DNA of 64,000 nucleotides from an uncultured Aquimarina sp. (GTDB lineage: Bacteria; Bacteroidota; Bacteroidia; Flavobacteriales; Flavobacteriaceae). Shown one piece after another: positions 52,853-61,698 of this stretch; position 1 is the stretch's first letter, and every line of letters begins with the position of its first letter. The notes beneath the pieces are model-generated. The model did not search any database. It saw only the letters and a program-made list of their open reading frames with translations, and had not been told where the DNA came from. The stretch is taken from the NCBI GenBank assembly GCA_947496555.1, contig CANMDH010000007.1, positions 81,111 to 145,110 on the forward strand. The letters run 5' to 3'. A program made the position numbers and the translations under genes.

Positions 52853-55800
52853 TTAAAAAGCAAATCCAACCGTGAAAATGATACGGCCACTGTCTTCACT
52901 GCCATAGAATCCTATATTGGCCGAAAAAGTGTCCAGTCCACTAACCCAAAATGATCCTCCTACCGAAGTATGCCATTGATTAGAATCATCATCGGTAATC
53001 CATACTCTTCCGTAATCGAACCCCCCGGTTAGACCATATTTTAAAGGGATAAAACTAGTTTTGAATTTTCCTAAGAGAAGTCGAAGATCAATATTTTGAT
53101 ATGCCGAATATTTTCCGGTGAATCGTTCATTTCTAAAACCCCGTAATCCATTATTCCCTCCTATTTGAGCCCCATGATAAAACTCAAAATCATCTCCCAA
53201 AATAGCTTCTCCTCCTATTTTTGTAGCAAAAACAAGATTTCCGATTTTATCAAGTCGATGATCTATAGAAAAATAAGGTTCTACATAAGCAAAACTATTT
53301 TGATTGTCTCCACCATCTATATTGGTTTTGTAACCGCCTGTAATGCCTGTATTTAAAGCGAAGGTTGGAAAAGCAAGATCGTTTTTGTTTTCGAAATGAT
53401 AATGTACCTCGGCTCCTGCATAGTTTTGTTTTTCAAATACATCATTATCGGCCGGAATAGCATTAATAAATCTTCCAGAAGTGTTTTCTACTTCAAAAGA
53501 TTCGAATATAGGTTTAACATAGAAATTCCCTCCATCACGTCCTCTCCAGATAAGTGAGATTGCTGTGCTGAGTTTTTCAATTCGGGTTCTGTTAAAGTCA
53601 AAATCTACATCATCTCGATCGTATTCTGTTTCGTTTCCAAAGCCGAAGAAGTTGATCGCAAATGTGGGGCTGTTGTATTTTATTTCTACACCAAAATTCC
53701 AGTTTTGGAAAATATTCGAAAATTCACCAGAATAGGAGACATCAAAACCACCAGAACCGGTATAATAGGATGCTCCTAAAGAATGTTTGTGAGTAAAAGG
53801 ATTTCGTTGTAATCCATATTGAGTAAATGTGTTAAGAACTCCCGCTCGAAGACCATCATCTGGATTAAAAGCAATTAATGGAAGTAATTGATTTACATGG
53901 TATCTTCGTTTTTTATAATCGTAATTGTTGATCTCATAAGAATCCACTAACCACTTTCTGGATTTCTTATTTACAATAGTATTATTCCTTGATTTATAAT
54001 CATAAAGTTTAACCTTTTTGGCGTTCTTGAAATCGTAGGTGTCATTTTTACGACCTCCCATAATTCGAGTCATGATAGGACGATCACCATTACCTTCGAC
54101 AACAAATGAATCATTACCGTCTAATCCATAAAGCCATATTTCTTTGGTTTCTTCAGATGTAAATGTTCGATTGAAGATACCTAGATCTTTTCTTTGGATA
54201 TCCACCGAAGTTTTACCATTAGGAAGCCTTTTTATTAAAAAATTATCATCTTTTTGAGTTCCTGCAATTACTTCAAATTTGTGGATATATAGATAATATC
54301 TTCGAGCGATATCTTTTAGATTTTGGCGTCTTCCTTTTAATTTAGATTTAATTTCTTCAATGGTATTTCCTTTAACTTCATTAGGAATCACTTCAAAAGC
54401 TTTTTCAATAATTTCATCTGTAAGATTGGTTTGAATGTAATTCACTTGTTTTTCCCATTCTGTCCAATCCGATTGATTTATAAACGTAAGATCCAGTGGG
54501 TAGGGCTCGAAATTGAACCATTTGGTGTTCGGAAGTTCTTCGTCAAAAGATTGCATCATTCTTATGAAAGGTACAGCAAATCGCAAAAAGGAAAGTATAC
54601 TACCGTCGAATACGGAAAAAGCCTGATCTCTATCTCGTGGGATAGGTTTGCATAGCTCTGTACCATCTTCCCTCTCAAAGCGGGCCCAGCGCCATTGATC
54701 TTCGTGGCGATCCCAGTCCCCAATCAACATATCAAACAACCTTGCTCGTATATAAGAAGGTTCGTCTACAATAGATTTGCCGGTTTTTCGAATTTCTTGC
54801 AAAACATCATCAGTACTTAGAATGTCTTTGGGTTTTCCAAAACTGGCTAAGTCACTATGGTTGGATTCTACACGTTCTTCAATCATGTATAACTCGTCTC
54901 CATACTTATCGTTAAATATTCCCAGAGTTTCTTGCTTAGGTACATAATATAGAACAGGATTTGTATGATATACATCTGCCGCATCTGCCAAGGTACTTAC
55001 TGCAAAAGCGGTGTAGGGGTGCGCTGTAGTATAAAAATCCAGTAAAAACCTATCTGCGAAGCTATCTTGTAGATCTTCTTCTATATATTTATCTTGAAAT
55101 GCAGTAGCCTGTAAAAACTTAATAGCACTTTTTCTAAGTGCTCGCATCACATATTGTTTCCCATTTTTATCTTCTAGGCGTAACGATTTGGATTGGTGCC
55201 CACCGCCGCGTTGTATAGGTGTTAAACCTCCTAGAAGAGTATCAAGAAATACCACAGGGGCATTTATTTGTGTACTATAGTATTTTCGATAATGATCACC
55301 CCATAAACCACGATAGAGTTTCCCTTTTGTGGTTTCCTCGCTTGTATAGACCGAGGCCTTTTGCGAGGGTCCAAAACTACTTTTGTTTTTGAAATTGTAT
55401 GCTATATCGGGGATTTCTCCTGCTAATACAGTTTTGGAAAAGATAGGTGAAGCGTTTTCAATATCAAAATATTCAATTAGAGCTTTTCCGTTACTATAAA
55501 TGTCTAATTTGGTGTATCCATTTTTTATAGAGCCAAATTCATTAGGGTCACTATGTATAGTTTTTTCTGTTTGACCAACCGATCCACTTATAATCTGTGG
55601 AATTCCATATTTGTTAAGGTATTGAAGGTTTTTGTCTCTTCCGGAAACAAAAATGGTATTTTCTTTTTGTCGAGTAAGAGTAATGAGTTTATTTCTTAGG
55701 ATCGTATATTGTTTGTTCTGAAAATCTTGAATAGATGTACCTCCCGTTCTGGCAATAAGCCCAGTTTTGGTATTTGAGAAAACAGGATGATGCATAGCAA

Positions 55801-56377
55801 CAATTTTAATTTTGTCCTGGTTCTTTTTTAGAAGGCTTTCATACTCTTGAAAAAACTGAGTTCTATTTTGGATATCGCAATCATCGTTAATGTAAATGTT
55901 TTTATCCCAATCTTCTAAAAACCATTGAGAATCTATAGCGATTAATACTACATTTTCTGAGATGTCTTTTTTCTTGATAGGGCAGCCATCATCGGGATAA
56001 TATTTGGCACGACTATTCTCTTGAATAAATTTTTCAATTCTTTTTACATTTTTATAGCCCAATACCTTCCATTCATTTTTACCCGGTGTAAAAATAATTT
56101 CTCCATTAAAATCTGATATAGCATCAATTTGCATACCTAATGAAGTTTTTGATGCTTTGTTTTTAATACTATTGGCCCCAATAGTATTTCCTACAATTAA
56201 AAGTGTAGCATTTTTGGAAGCTATTGAAGCAGATTGTATCTTTTCTAAGATATCTAACCCTACATTTTCATTAGTATTGGCAGTTATAAAAATAGAGGTC
56301 TCTATTTCCTGGGAGTAAAGAAATCGAGAAGAAAAAATAATGAGTAGTAAGAGGAGTTTTAATTGTGTGAGTTTCAT
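52853..56377 (-). CDS. Degenerate metallophosphoesterase domain, kinase-like middle domain and outer-membrane barrel
   Basis: An 1174-aa exported protein (signal 1-22). Residues about 25-320 align by pattern with a flavobacterial metallophosphoesterase (CPIKKKDIS, IAIDSQWFLEDWDKN, AMHHPVFSN), but expected metal ligands are altered: GNTIGAN where GD-N is usual, PGKNEW for PGNHDW, SGRDKNLQY for SGHEHSLQY. Residues about 355-600 hold GDWDRHEDQ (553-561) and PRDRDQAF (580-587), resembling the catalytic loops of HipA/FAM20-type kinases. From about 850 on it is a surface-antigen beta-barrel ending RIIFTVGFAF. It is probably inserted in the outer membrane. Confidence 0.8.
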   Translation of the reverse strand: MKLTQLKLLLLLIIFSSRFLYSQEIETSIFITANTNENVGLDILEKIQSASIASKNATLLIVGNTIGANSIKNKASKTSLGMQIDAISDFNGEIIFTPGKNEWKVLGYKNVKRIEKFIQENSRAKYYPDDGCPIKKKDISENVVLIAIDSQWFLEDWDKNIYINDDCDIQNRTQFFQEYESLLKKNQDKIKIVAMHHPVFSNTKTGLIARTGGTSIQDFQNKQYTILRNKLITLTRQKENTIFVSGRDKNLQYLNKYGIPQIISGSVGQTEKTIHSDPNEFGSIKNGYTKLDIYSNGKALIEYFDIENASPIFSKTVLAGEIPDIAYNFKNKSSFGPSQKASVYTSEETTKGKLYRGLWGDHYRKYYSTQINAPVVFLDTLLGGLTPIQRGGGHQSKSLRLEDKNGKQYVMRALRKSAIKFLQATAFQDKYIEEDLQDSFADRFLLDFYTTAHPYTAFAVSTLADAADVYHTNPVLYYVPKQETLGIFNDKYGDELYMIEERVESNHSDLASFGKPKDILSTDDVLQEIRKTGKSIVDEPSYIRARLFDMLIGDWDRHEDQWRWARFEREDGTELCKPIPRDRDQAFSVFDGSILSFLRFAVPFIRMMQSFDEELPNTKWFNFEPYPLDLTFINQSDWTEWEKQVNYIQTNLTDEIIEKAFEVIPNEVKGNTIEEIKSKLKGRRQNLKDIARRYYLYIHKFEVIAGTQKDDNFLIKRLPNGKTSVDIQRKDLGIFNRTFTSEETKEIWLYGLDGNDSFVVEGNGDRPIMTRIMGGRKNDTYDFKNAKKVKLYDYKSRNNTIVNKKSRKWLVDSYEINNYDYKKRRYHVNQLLPLIAFNPDDGLRAGVLNTFTQYGLQRNPFTHKHSLGASYYTGSGGFDVSYSGEFSNIFQNWNFGVEIKYNSPTFAINFFGFGNETEYDRDDVDFDFNRTRIEKLSTAISLIWRGRDGGNFYVKPIFESFEVENTSGRFINAIPADNDVFEKQNYAGAEVHYHFENKNDLAFPTFALNTGITGGYKTNIDGGDNQNSFAYVEPYFSIDHRLDKIGNLVFATKIGGEAILGDDFEFYHGAQIGGNNGLRGFRNERFTGKYSAYQNIDLRLLLGKFKTSFIPLKYGLTGGFDYGRVWITDDDSNQWHTSVGGSFWVSGLDTFSANIGFYGSEDSGRIIFTVGFAF

Positions 56378-56392
56378 ATACGATGGATAAAA

Positions 56393-57088
56393 TCATTTCT
56401 TTTTTCGGGGTTTCACAAGATTTAAATTTGGTGTTTTGGGCATTGAAATATTTTTTGAGTTATAATCAATCTCTAGATTTTTGCGTAGACAGCTCATTAC
56501 ATTGCTTACGGTTTGTCGTGATGTATTGGTTAGATTTGCTATATCCTTATGGGATAATAGATTTTTGGCAACAATTCTATCATTTTCATTTTCGCCAAAT
56601 TCTTGGATGTAGTCTTTTATAAATTCTGTGATACGTTCTGTACTGCCTTTATATAACAAATCCTGTAGTCTTCGCTCTAATTTTTTAATTCGTAATCCAT
56701 ATACTTTTAGAATACCATTTTTTAAGGATGTATGTTTTTCCATGATCTTTGCCATTCTATCAGCTTCAATGTAACAGATGATACAATCTTCGAGAGCAAT
56801 AGCTCGTTCTTCAGAAGCTGCCTGGTGATCAAAAAGAGAAAGTTCACCAAATATGTTGCCCTTTTTGACTATATATTTTACCGTATTCTGTGGTAGATCA
56901 ACAATTTTTATAGTTCCTTTTTTAAGAAAAAAAATGCTTTGCTGGTCCTTGTTAATTAGGGTAATAGTAGTTCCTCTGTCAATATTTTCCATTTCCAGGA
57001 TCTCACACATACGCATCATGGTTACTCTACCTAATTTGTTAAAAAGGTTGAACCCTTCCAAAAACCAATATTTGGTATATGTATTCAA
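56393..57088 (-). CDS. Crp/Fnr family transcriptional regulator
   Basis: 231 aa. The cyclic-nucleotide-binding-like domain (about 10-135) has FFLKKGTIKIVDLP and NIFGELSLFDHQAAS. The winged helix is at 170-215 with NLLSHKDIANLTNTSRQTVS. No Cys cluster for Fe-S is seen, so it is not an FNR sensor. The only start that retains the whole first domain is a TTG at 57088; the first ATG would remove 23 residues. It lies 15 bases before the large barrel gene on the same strand and may control it. Confidence 0.85.
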   Translation of the reverse strand: MNTYTKYWFLEGFNLFNKLGRVTMMRMCEILEMENIDRGTTITLINKDQQSIFFLKKGTIKIVDLPQNTVKYIVKKGNIFGELSLFDHQAASEERAIALEDCIICYIEADRMAKIMEKHTSLKNGILKVYGLRIKKLERRLQDLLYKGSTERITEFIKDYIQEFGENENDRIVAKNLLSHKDIANLTNTSRQTVSNVMSCLRKNLEIDYNSKNISMPKTPNLNLVKPRKKK

Positions 57089-57340
57089 AGGGGGACGACG
57101 GTTTATTTGTTAGTACTGTTAAAAATAATGAATTTTAATTATACCCATTACAAATTAATTTTTGAAAGTTACTTTGGACGACAAAAGGATAATTTTGTAC
57201 GTAATCGATGCAAAGAGCATTATTTTTTTATAACTGATAAATATCATTGTTTAATGACGATTAGCTGAATATTTTTAGCGTTACAAAGCATGAATCGTTT
57301 TTTTCATTTTTACTAATCATTCATTTAAAAAATTAATATC

Positions 57341-57844
57341 ATGAAAAAAATAATTTTAGGGTTACTTGTTTTTGGCTTAACGATTCCATCTATTGCTCAA
57401 GATGTAGAGCAGTTAGCCGAAGTATGGATCATAGCTACAAATTATAAATATCTCAGTGAAACAGATGCTGAAGATGAAGCTCTGCCTGTCGAATTACTTC
57501 AGCGTAAGGTAGCCACGTTTGATATCAAAAGTTCAGACATTTATGATGATGAATATGATCACTATGAAGTGGCTTTTTATATCCCTGAAGGGAAAATCTT
57601 GGCCGCTTATGATAAAGAAGGTAAAGTTTTACGTACTGTAGAAAAATTTAAGAATATAAAGCTACCTGTAGCGGTATCAAAATCGATACAAAAAAGATTC
57701 CCTGGTTGGAGTGTAACCAAAGATGTATACCTGGTTAATTACAATGATAAGAGCGGGACTGCAAAAAAAATGTATAAGCTTAGATTAGAAAATGGGGATA
57801 AGCTCATCAAGGTAAAAACCGATGATGAAGGTAAATTTCTTTAA
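57341..57844 (+). CDS. Exported small protein, PepSY-like fold
   Basis: A 167-aa protein with signal MKKIILGLLVFGLTIPSIAQ. The mature part has a PepSY-like rhythm (VAFYIPEGKILAAYDKEGKV, VSKSIQKRFPGWSVTKDVYL). Similar flavobacterial proteins are of unknown function. A TAATTTTG -7-like box at 57190-57197 lies far upstream. The gene ends before a strong terminator. Confidence 0.6.
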   Translation: MKKIILGLLVFGLTIPSIAQDVEQLAEVWIIATNYKYLSETDAEDEALPVELLQRKVATFDIKSSDIYDDEYDHYEVAFYIPEGKILAAYDKEGKVLRTVEKFKNIKLPVAVSKSIQKRFPGWSVTKDVYLVNYNDKSGTAKKMYKLRLENGDKLIKVKTDDEGKFL

Positions 57845-57860
57845 AATGAAAAAAGTTTAA

Positions 57861-57897
57861 AAATGGGCCGCAAATATTTTGCGGCCCATTTTTTTAT
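57861..57897. terminator. Strong bidirectional terminator
   Basis: AAATGGGCCGCAAA at 57861-57874 pairs exactly with TTTGCGGCCCATTT at 57878-57891 around a 3-base loop, with T-runs on the plus strand and A-runs on the left. It ends both the plus-strand PepSY-like gene and the minus-strand ssb gene. Confidence 0.85.
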
Positions 57898-58226
57898 TTC
57901 CCTAACATGAGTAATTCATTACAAACTACTTCGGTGATATATCTTTTTTTACCTTCGGGATCTTCATAGCTTCTTGAAGTTAACTTACCTTCCAAGGCTA
58001 TTTCTTGGCCTTTGTTTACGTATTTTTCTATAATGTCTGCGGTTTTACCCCATGCTACAATATTATGCCATTGAGTATCCGTGATTTTATCGCCTGCTTT
58101 ATTATAATAATAATCGTTTGTTGCGATAGAGAATTTGGCCAATTTTTTACCAGATTCAAGATTAACAATTTCAGGTTCTTGTCCTAAGTTTCCAATCAAC
58201 TGTACTTTGTTTTTAAGCGTGTTCAT
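57894..58226 (-). CDS. ssb: Single-stranded DNA-binding protein
   Basis: 110 aa: one OB fold from MNTLKNKVQLIGNLGQEPEI through WHNIVAWGKTADIIEKYVNK to YITEVVCNELLMLGK. The acidic C-terminal tail (DDIPF type) that recruits partner proteins in full-length SSB is absent, so it is a short SSB. Its usual role is ssDNA protection; a specialised role is possible. A -7-like TATGTTTG lies on the minus strand at 58292-58285. Confidence 0.9.
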   Translation of the reverse strand: MNTLKNKVQLIGNLGQEPEIVNLESGKKLAKFSIATNDYYYNKAGDKITDTQWHNIVAWGKTADIIEKYVNKGQEIALEGKLTSRSYEDPEGKKRYITEVVCNELLMLGK

Positions 58227-58679
58227 AATTTTAATTTTTCGTGTTAAACAATTGATACTATCGAGTTCTTATGTTTCGACGATGCAAACATAAATAGGGC
58301 TTTGAATGTGATTCGGTTAGGAAGTGTTTAATTTCGTTTGTAACCGTTTGTAGTCGTTTAAAAACTAAAAAATATTTGATTCTCAATTGATTACGGTTAA
58401 TGTTTTTTTTGATTTAACAATTAATTAGAGGTGTAAAAAATACGCTCATCTATAATTGTACCTGAATGTTGGATTTTCTATTCTGCAATAATACCTTAAA
58501 AAGGGGTGCCAATTTTTATCAGTTTCGATTGGATCTCACAAATTTTTTATTTTTTTTTGATCGGGGGGTAGGGTATCTTCAAAGTGATGCGTTATAGATA
58601 CGTAAACAAAATAATAATCTGTAAAATAATGTAGAGTTTGAGGGACAAACAAATATCTATGAACGCAGATTTTATAGTA

Positions 58680-58712
58680 AGATGGAAAGAGTTTCTCTTT
58701 CCATCTTTTTTG
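58680..58712 (+). terminator. Orphan intrinsic terminator
   Basis: AGATGGAAAGAG at 58680-58691 pairs exactly with CTCTTTCCATCT at 58695-58706, followed by T-rich sequence. No plus-strand gene lies upstream in the gap, so it may end a small RNA. Confidence 0.55.
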
Positions 58713-58812
58713 TATAGCAACAAAAAATATTGTCATTCTGTTGTTTATGTATCCTTTGGGTTTAAGCTCATGTACAAAACAGAATCCATGCTAGTTGAGT
58801 TTGTGAAATGGA

Positions 58813-58836
58813 TCCCAAACCCAAAGGTTTGGGATG
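58813..58836. repeat. Palindromic hairpin repeat ATCCCAAACC / GGTTTGGGAT
   Basis: A perfect 10-bp stem with loop CAAA, in the ssb/DUF4230 gap. It resembles the short intergenic palindromes of the paa region in size but has a different sequence. Confidence 0.6.
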
Positions 58837-58876
58837 GCAATTGTGTTCAGTATAATGTAATACACCAGGGTAGTTA

Positions 58877-59491
58877 TTACTGCAGTATCTCTTCGATTAC
58901 TATTTGATTATCGATAACCGTATCGTTGTATTTTAGTGTCCAACCTAAGGAATTAGTAAGAATGTATATTTTTTGCAACTCGCTAATTAATCGGTTTTCA
59001 GAATTTGTAACCAACGAAGAACCTTCTACTTTTTTTTCTAGTTGATCAATAACCTTTTTTCTTATTAAGTTATGATCCTTGGGAGCAAATTGATTAAAAA
59101 AATCGGATACTAAGTTATGATATTTTATATCGGGATTGATATTGATTTCTGGCTCCGGGATTTTGGTGATCACGACCGTTTTAATGTCCTTATTAAGGAT
59201 ATATTCAATTTTACTTAGATCATAAGAGACTTGTACTTTGGCATTAACAACCACCAATGCCGTTTTGGTAGCAGTAAACAAACCCGAAAAAAAATCCTTA
59301 TTATCCTTGTAAGATATAACTTCGGCAAAATGCCCTTCGGTCACTACAAGTTTCCCTACATTTTTGATTTGATTCAGTATTAGATCAGAAGACTGAAGCT
59401 CTGTTTTTCTAGTGTTAGATTGATCTATAAAATATTTGATTCCAAAGGCTAATAGGGCCATAATAGCCGCACCTAATAGAAAATTACGCAT
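58877..59491 (-). CDS. DUF4230 family membrane-anchored protein
   Basis: 204 aa with one N-terminal membrane helix (FLLGAAIMALLAFGIKYFI) and a periplasmic-type domain of DUF4230 pattern: SSDLILNQIKNVGKLVVTEG near 40, ATKTALVVVNAKVQVSYDLS near 75 and TVVITKIPEPEIN near 105. The function of the family is unknown. It is near the DUF4136 gene on the same strand but separated by 89 bases. Confidence 0.82.
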   Translation of the reverse strand: MRNFLLGAAIMALLAFGIKYFIDQSNTRKTELQSSDLILNQIKNVGKLVVTEGHFAEVISYKDNKDFFSGLFTATKTALVVVNAKVQVSYDLSKIEYILNKDIKTVVITKIPEPEININPDIKYHNLVSDFFNQFAPKDHNLIRKKVIDQLEKKVEGSSLVTNSENRLISELQKIYILTNSLGWTLKYNDTVIDNQIVIEEILQ

Positions 59492-59580
59492 AAGATTGTT
59501 TTGTAAAGTTCTCTATAAATGTACAGAAAAAAATAACCCTTCTGAAAAGAAGAGCTATTTGATATATCTAAATGAAAGCT

Positions 59581-60132
59581 TTACTGATTCAATATAGGGG
59601 GATATTTTTCGAGTATCGCGGCAACAATCTCATTCATCTTTTCCTGTTTCTTATTCACATCTTTTGTGAGTGCCGCTGTTCCCATTCCTTGCCATACGAG
59701 TTCTTTTTTAGAAGCATCTATCAAATCGATATATAAAGTACCTTCGGTAACACGAGAAACAGAGTTGTAGTTTGGACCCCAAAACCATGGATTCCATCCC
59801 CATCCATAACCCCATCCTGGACCCCAACCCCATCCCCAGTTGTTCTGGTAGACATTTACATTTTCTCTGGTTTTTGTAAAAATACTAACCAGCATATCCG
59901 GGTTTTCGGACTTTAAGAAGCCTTTGGCAGTCATATCGGCTTCGATGGCACGCAAAATTCGTTTCTTATCCAGGTCACTAATTTCTGCTTTGTCAATTCC
60001 AGGTTTATAGAACGCAAAGCTTTTATAGCTGTTAAAATTTGCTTTCTTATCATAATCTGAGGCAACACGCACCGTAGTACAAGAACTAAGAGTTATGATA
60101 AGGATTAATGATAAAAGTGAGAAAAATTTCAT
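59581..60132 (-). CDS. DUF4136 lipoprotein
   Basis: 183 aa with a lipoprotein signal (SLILIITLSSCTTVRVASDY, Cys about 18). DUF4136 features are KKANFNSYKSFAFYKPGIDK and the Trp/Gly-rich central loop (WGWGWGPGWGYGWGWNPW) before SRVTEGTLYIDLIDASKKEL. It is probably anchored to a membrane. Function unknown. Confidence 0.85.
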   Translation of the reverse strand: MKFFSLLSLILIITLSSCTTVRVASDYDKKANFNSYKSFAFYKPGIDKAEISDLDKKRILRAIEADMTAKGFLKSENPDMLVSIFTKTRENVNVYQNNWGWGWGPGWGYGWGWNPWFWGPNYNSVSRVTEGTLYIDLIDASKKELVWQGMGTAALTKDVNKKQEKMNEIVAAILEKYPPILNQ

Positions 60133-60216
60133 AATCCTTAAATTTTTAATGGTTGAACAATAGCCTTTTTGTTAAAATAAACCCACAATAATCATACCAT
60201 GTAGAGGATTACAGGG

Positions 60217-60393
60217 CTATTTTTTAGAATAGCCATTTGTTTTCTTGTCATAGCCATATGGGCAATGTCTACAGCCACTCTCGCAACAATACCCTCTTCT
60301 TAAGTGATATTGTTCGGTAAAACATCGATACCCTTCTGGGGTAATATAATAATCTCCTTCTTTTGGAGTTATTATTTTTTTAGAGTTATTCAT
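60217..60393 (-). CDS. DUF5522 family small cysteine-rich protein
   Basis: 58 aa from ATG 60393. The core GDYYITPEGYRCFTEQYHLR is followed by RGYCCESGCRHCPYGYDKKT, the clear DUF5522 signature with four closely spaced Cys and one His. The pattern suggests metal or Fe-S binding. It is divergent from the plus-strand gene at 60423. The function is unknown. Confidence 0.85.
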   Translation of the reverse strand: MNNSKKIITPKEGDYYITPEGYRCFTEQYHLRRGYCCESGCRHCPYGYDKKTNGYSKK

Positions 60394-60422
60394 CTTTTAC
60401 AAAAATAGTATCTTGCAGTTAT

Positions 60423-60749
60423 ATGCGCATTGTTGTTAACAAATATTTGATAGGTCGTCACTTTGTAGGTATTGCTCTTTGGCCTTTTATTGTGGTTAAG
60501 GATTCCTTTTTGAAAGAAGATGAGGCCTTTATTAATCATGAACGCATTCATATAAGACAGCAAGCAGAATTGTTGGTATTACCATTTTATATTTTTTACT
60601 TTGCAGAGTATATTATACGACTTTTTCAGTACCGAAATTCACAATTGGCCTACAGAAATATCTCTTTTGAAAGAGAAGCGTATTATAATGAAGATGATCT
60701 TTATTATCTAAAAAACAGAAAACCCTGGAGTTTTATTAAATATTTGTAA
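60423..60749 (+). CDS. Small uncharacterised protein with HExxH motif
   Basis: 108 aa with a hydrophobic N-terminal region (IGRHFVGIALWPFIVV), the motif NHERIHIRQQAELLVLPFYI and a second hydrophobic stretch, then SFEREAYYNEDD. HERIH fits the HExxH zinc-protease pattern, with a glutamate in SFEREAY as a possible third ligand. It is translated just before the D-cysteine desulfhydrase-like gene (adjacent stop and start). It may be a small membrane metalloprotease; this is an inference. Confidence 0.6.
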   Translation: MRIVVNKYLIGRHFVGIALWPFIVVKDSFLKEDEAFINHERIHIRQQAELLVLPFYIFYFAEYIIRLFQYRNSQLAYRNISFEREAYYNEDDLYYLKNRKPWSFIKYL

Positions 60750-61691
60750 ATGCATATTTTTTCTTCGGAAACGGGACCTTCAGAAAATCAATCGATTACT
60801 CATCCTGTTTTAGATGCTGCCGAAGTTTTTCTTGATATTAAACGCGAAGATCTACTTCATAATGAAGTTTCGGGAAACAAATTCAGAAAATTAAAGTACA
60901 ACCTTATTGAAGCCAAGAAGCTTGGTTATACCAGCGTTGTTACATTTGGGGGAGCATATAGCAATCATATCGCCGCTACTGCTGCAGCTGGGAAAATACT
61001 GGGTTTAAATACTATCGGAATTATAAGAGGAGAAGAGCTGGGCATAGATCTTAATAAAACCCTATTAGAAAACGATACCTTACGATTTGCATCGGCGGCC
61101 GGAATGCATTTTCAATTTGTAAGCAGAGAAGGTTATAGAAATAAAGCCTCTAGTGAGTTTTTGGATCAACTAAAAGAAGAATTCGGGTCGTTCTATCTAA
61201 TTCCTGAAGGGGGAACCAACGATTTGGCCATCAAAGGATGTGAAGAAATACTTGGATCAGAGGATGCTACTTATGATATTATTTGCTGTGCTGTGGGCAC
61301 TGGCGGAACCGTTTCTGGAATCATTAATAGTAGCAAAGACCATCAAAAAATTCTTGGATTCCCTGCCCTGAAAGGTGATTTTCTTGCCGAGGAAATAAAA
61401 AAATATACCTCTAGAACCAATTGGGAACTGGTTATTGACTATCATTTTGGAGGGTATGGTAAAGTAAATCAAGAACTTGTCGAGTTTATCAATGTTTTCA
61501 AAGATCAGCAACATATTCCTTTGGATCCAGTCTATACAGGTAAGATGCTTTTTGGGGTTTTTGACATGGTTAAAAAAGGTGTTTTTCCAAAAAATACTCG
61601 TATTTTAGCGGTGCATACCGGTGGATTACAAGGTATAGCAGGGATGAACAAAAAATTAATGAAAAAGAAGCTACCCCTTATTACAATTTAA
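60750..61691 (+). CDS. PLP-dependent D-cysteine desulfhydrase / ACC deaminase family enzyme
   Basis: A 313-aa fold-type II PLP enzyme. VSGNKFRKLKYNL near 45 holds the PLP Lys; FGGAYSNHIAATAAAGK is the substrate/phosphate region; IPEGGTNDLAIKG and AVGTGGTVSGII are the PLP phosphate-binding loops. D-cysteine desulfhydrase activity is more likely than ACC deaminase in this group, but sequence alone does not decide. It overlaps no neighbour and is followed by a lipoprotein 7 bases later. Confidence 0.85.
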   Translation: MHIFSSETGPSENQSITHPVLDAAEVFLDIKREDLLHNEVSGNKFRKLKYNLIEAKKLGYTSVVTFGGAYSNHIAATAAAGKILGLNTIGIIRGEELGIDLNKTLLENDTLRFASAAGMHFQFVSREGYRNKASSEFLDQLKEEFGSFYLIPEGGTNDLAIKGCEEILGSEDATYDIICCAVGTGGTVSGIINSSKDHQKILGFPALKGDFLAEEIKKYTSRTNWELVIDYHFGGYGKVNQELVEFINVFKDQQHIPLDPVYTGKMLFGVFDMVKKGVFPKNTRILAVHTGGLQGIAGMNKKLMKKKLPLITI

Positions 61692-61698
61692 TGCTAAA

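Larger units (their letters stand above)
58227..58876. other. Long non-coding gap between ssb and the DUF4230 gene
   Basis: About 650 bases with no credible gene. It contains the terminator-like hairpin at 58680-58712, a second hairpin at 58813-58836, and long T-runs around 58535-58560. A plus-strand frame over 58638-58907 reads through both hairpins and has no family features. Confidence 0.5.

Noticed and set aside
58638-58907. Plus-strand reading frame of about 89 codons in the ssb/DUF4230 gap
   Set aside because: It reads through a strong terminator hairpin and a palindromic repeat and overlaps the DUF4230 gene; no family pattern.
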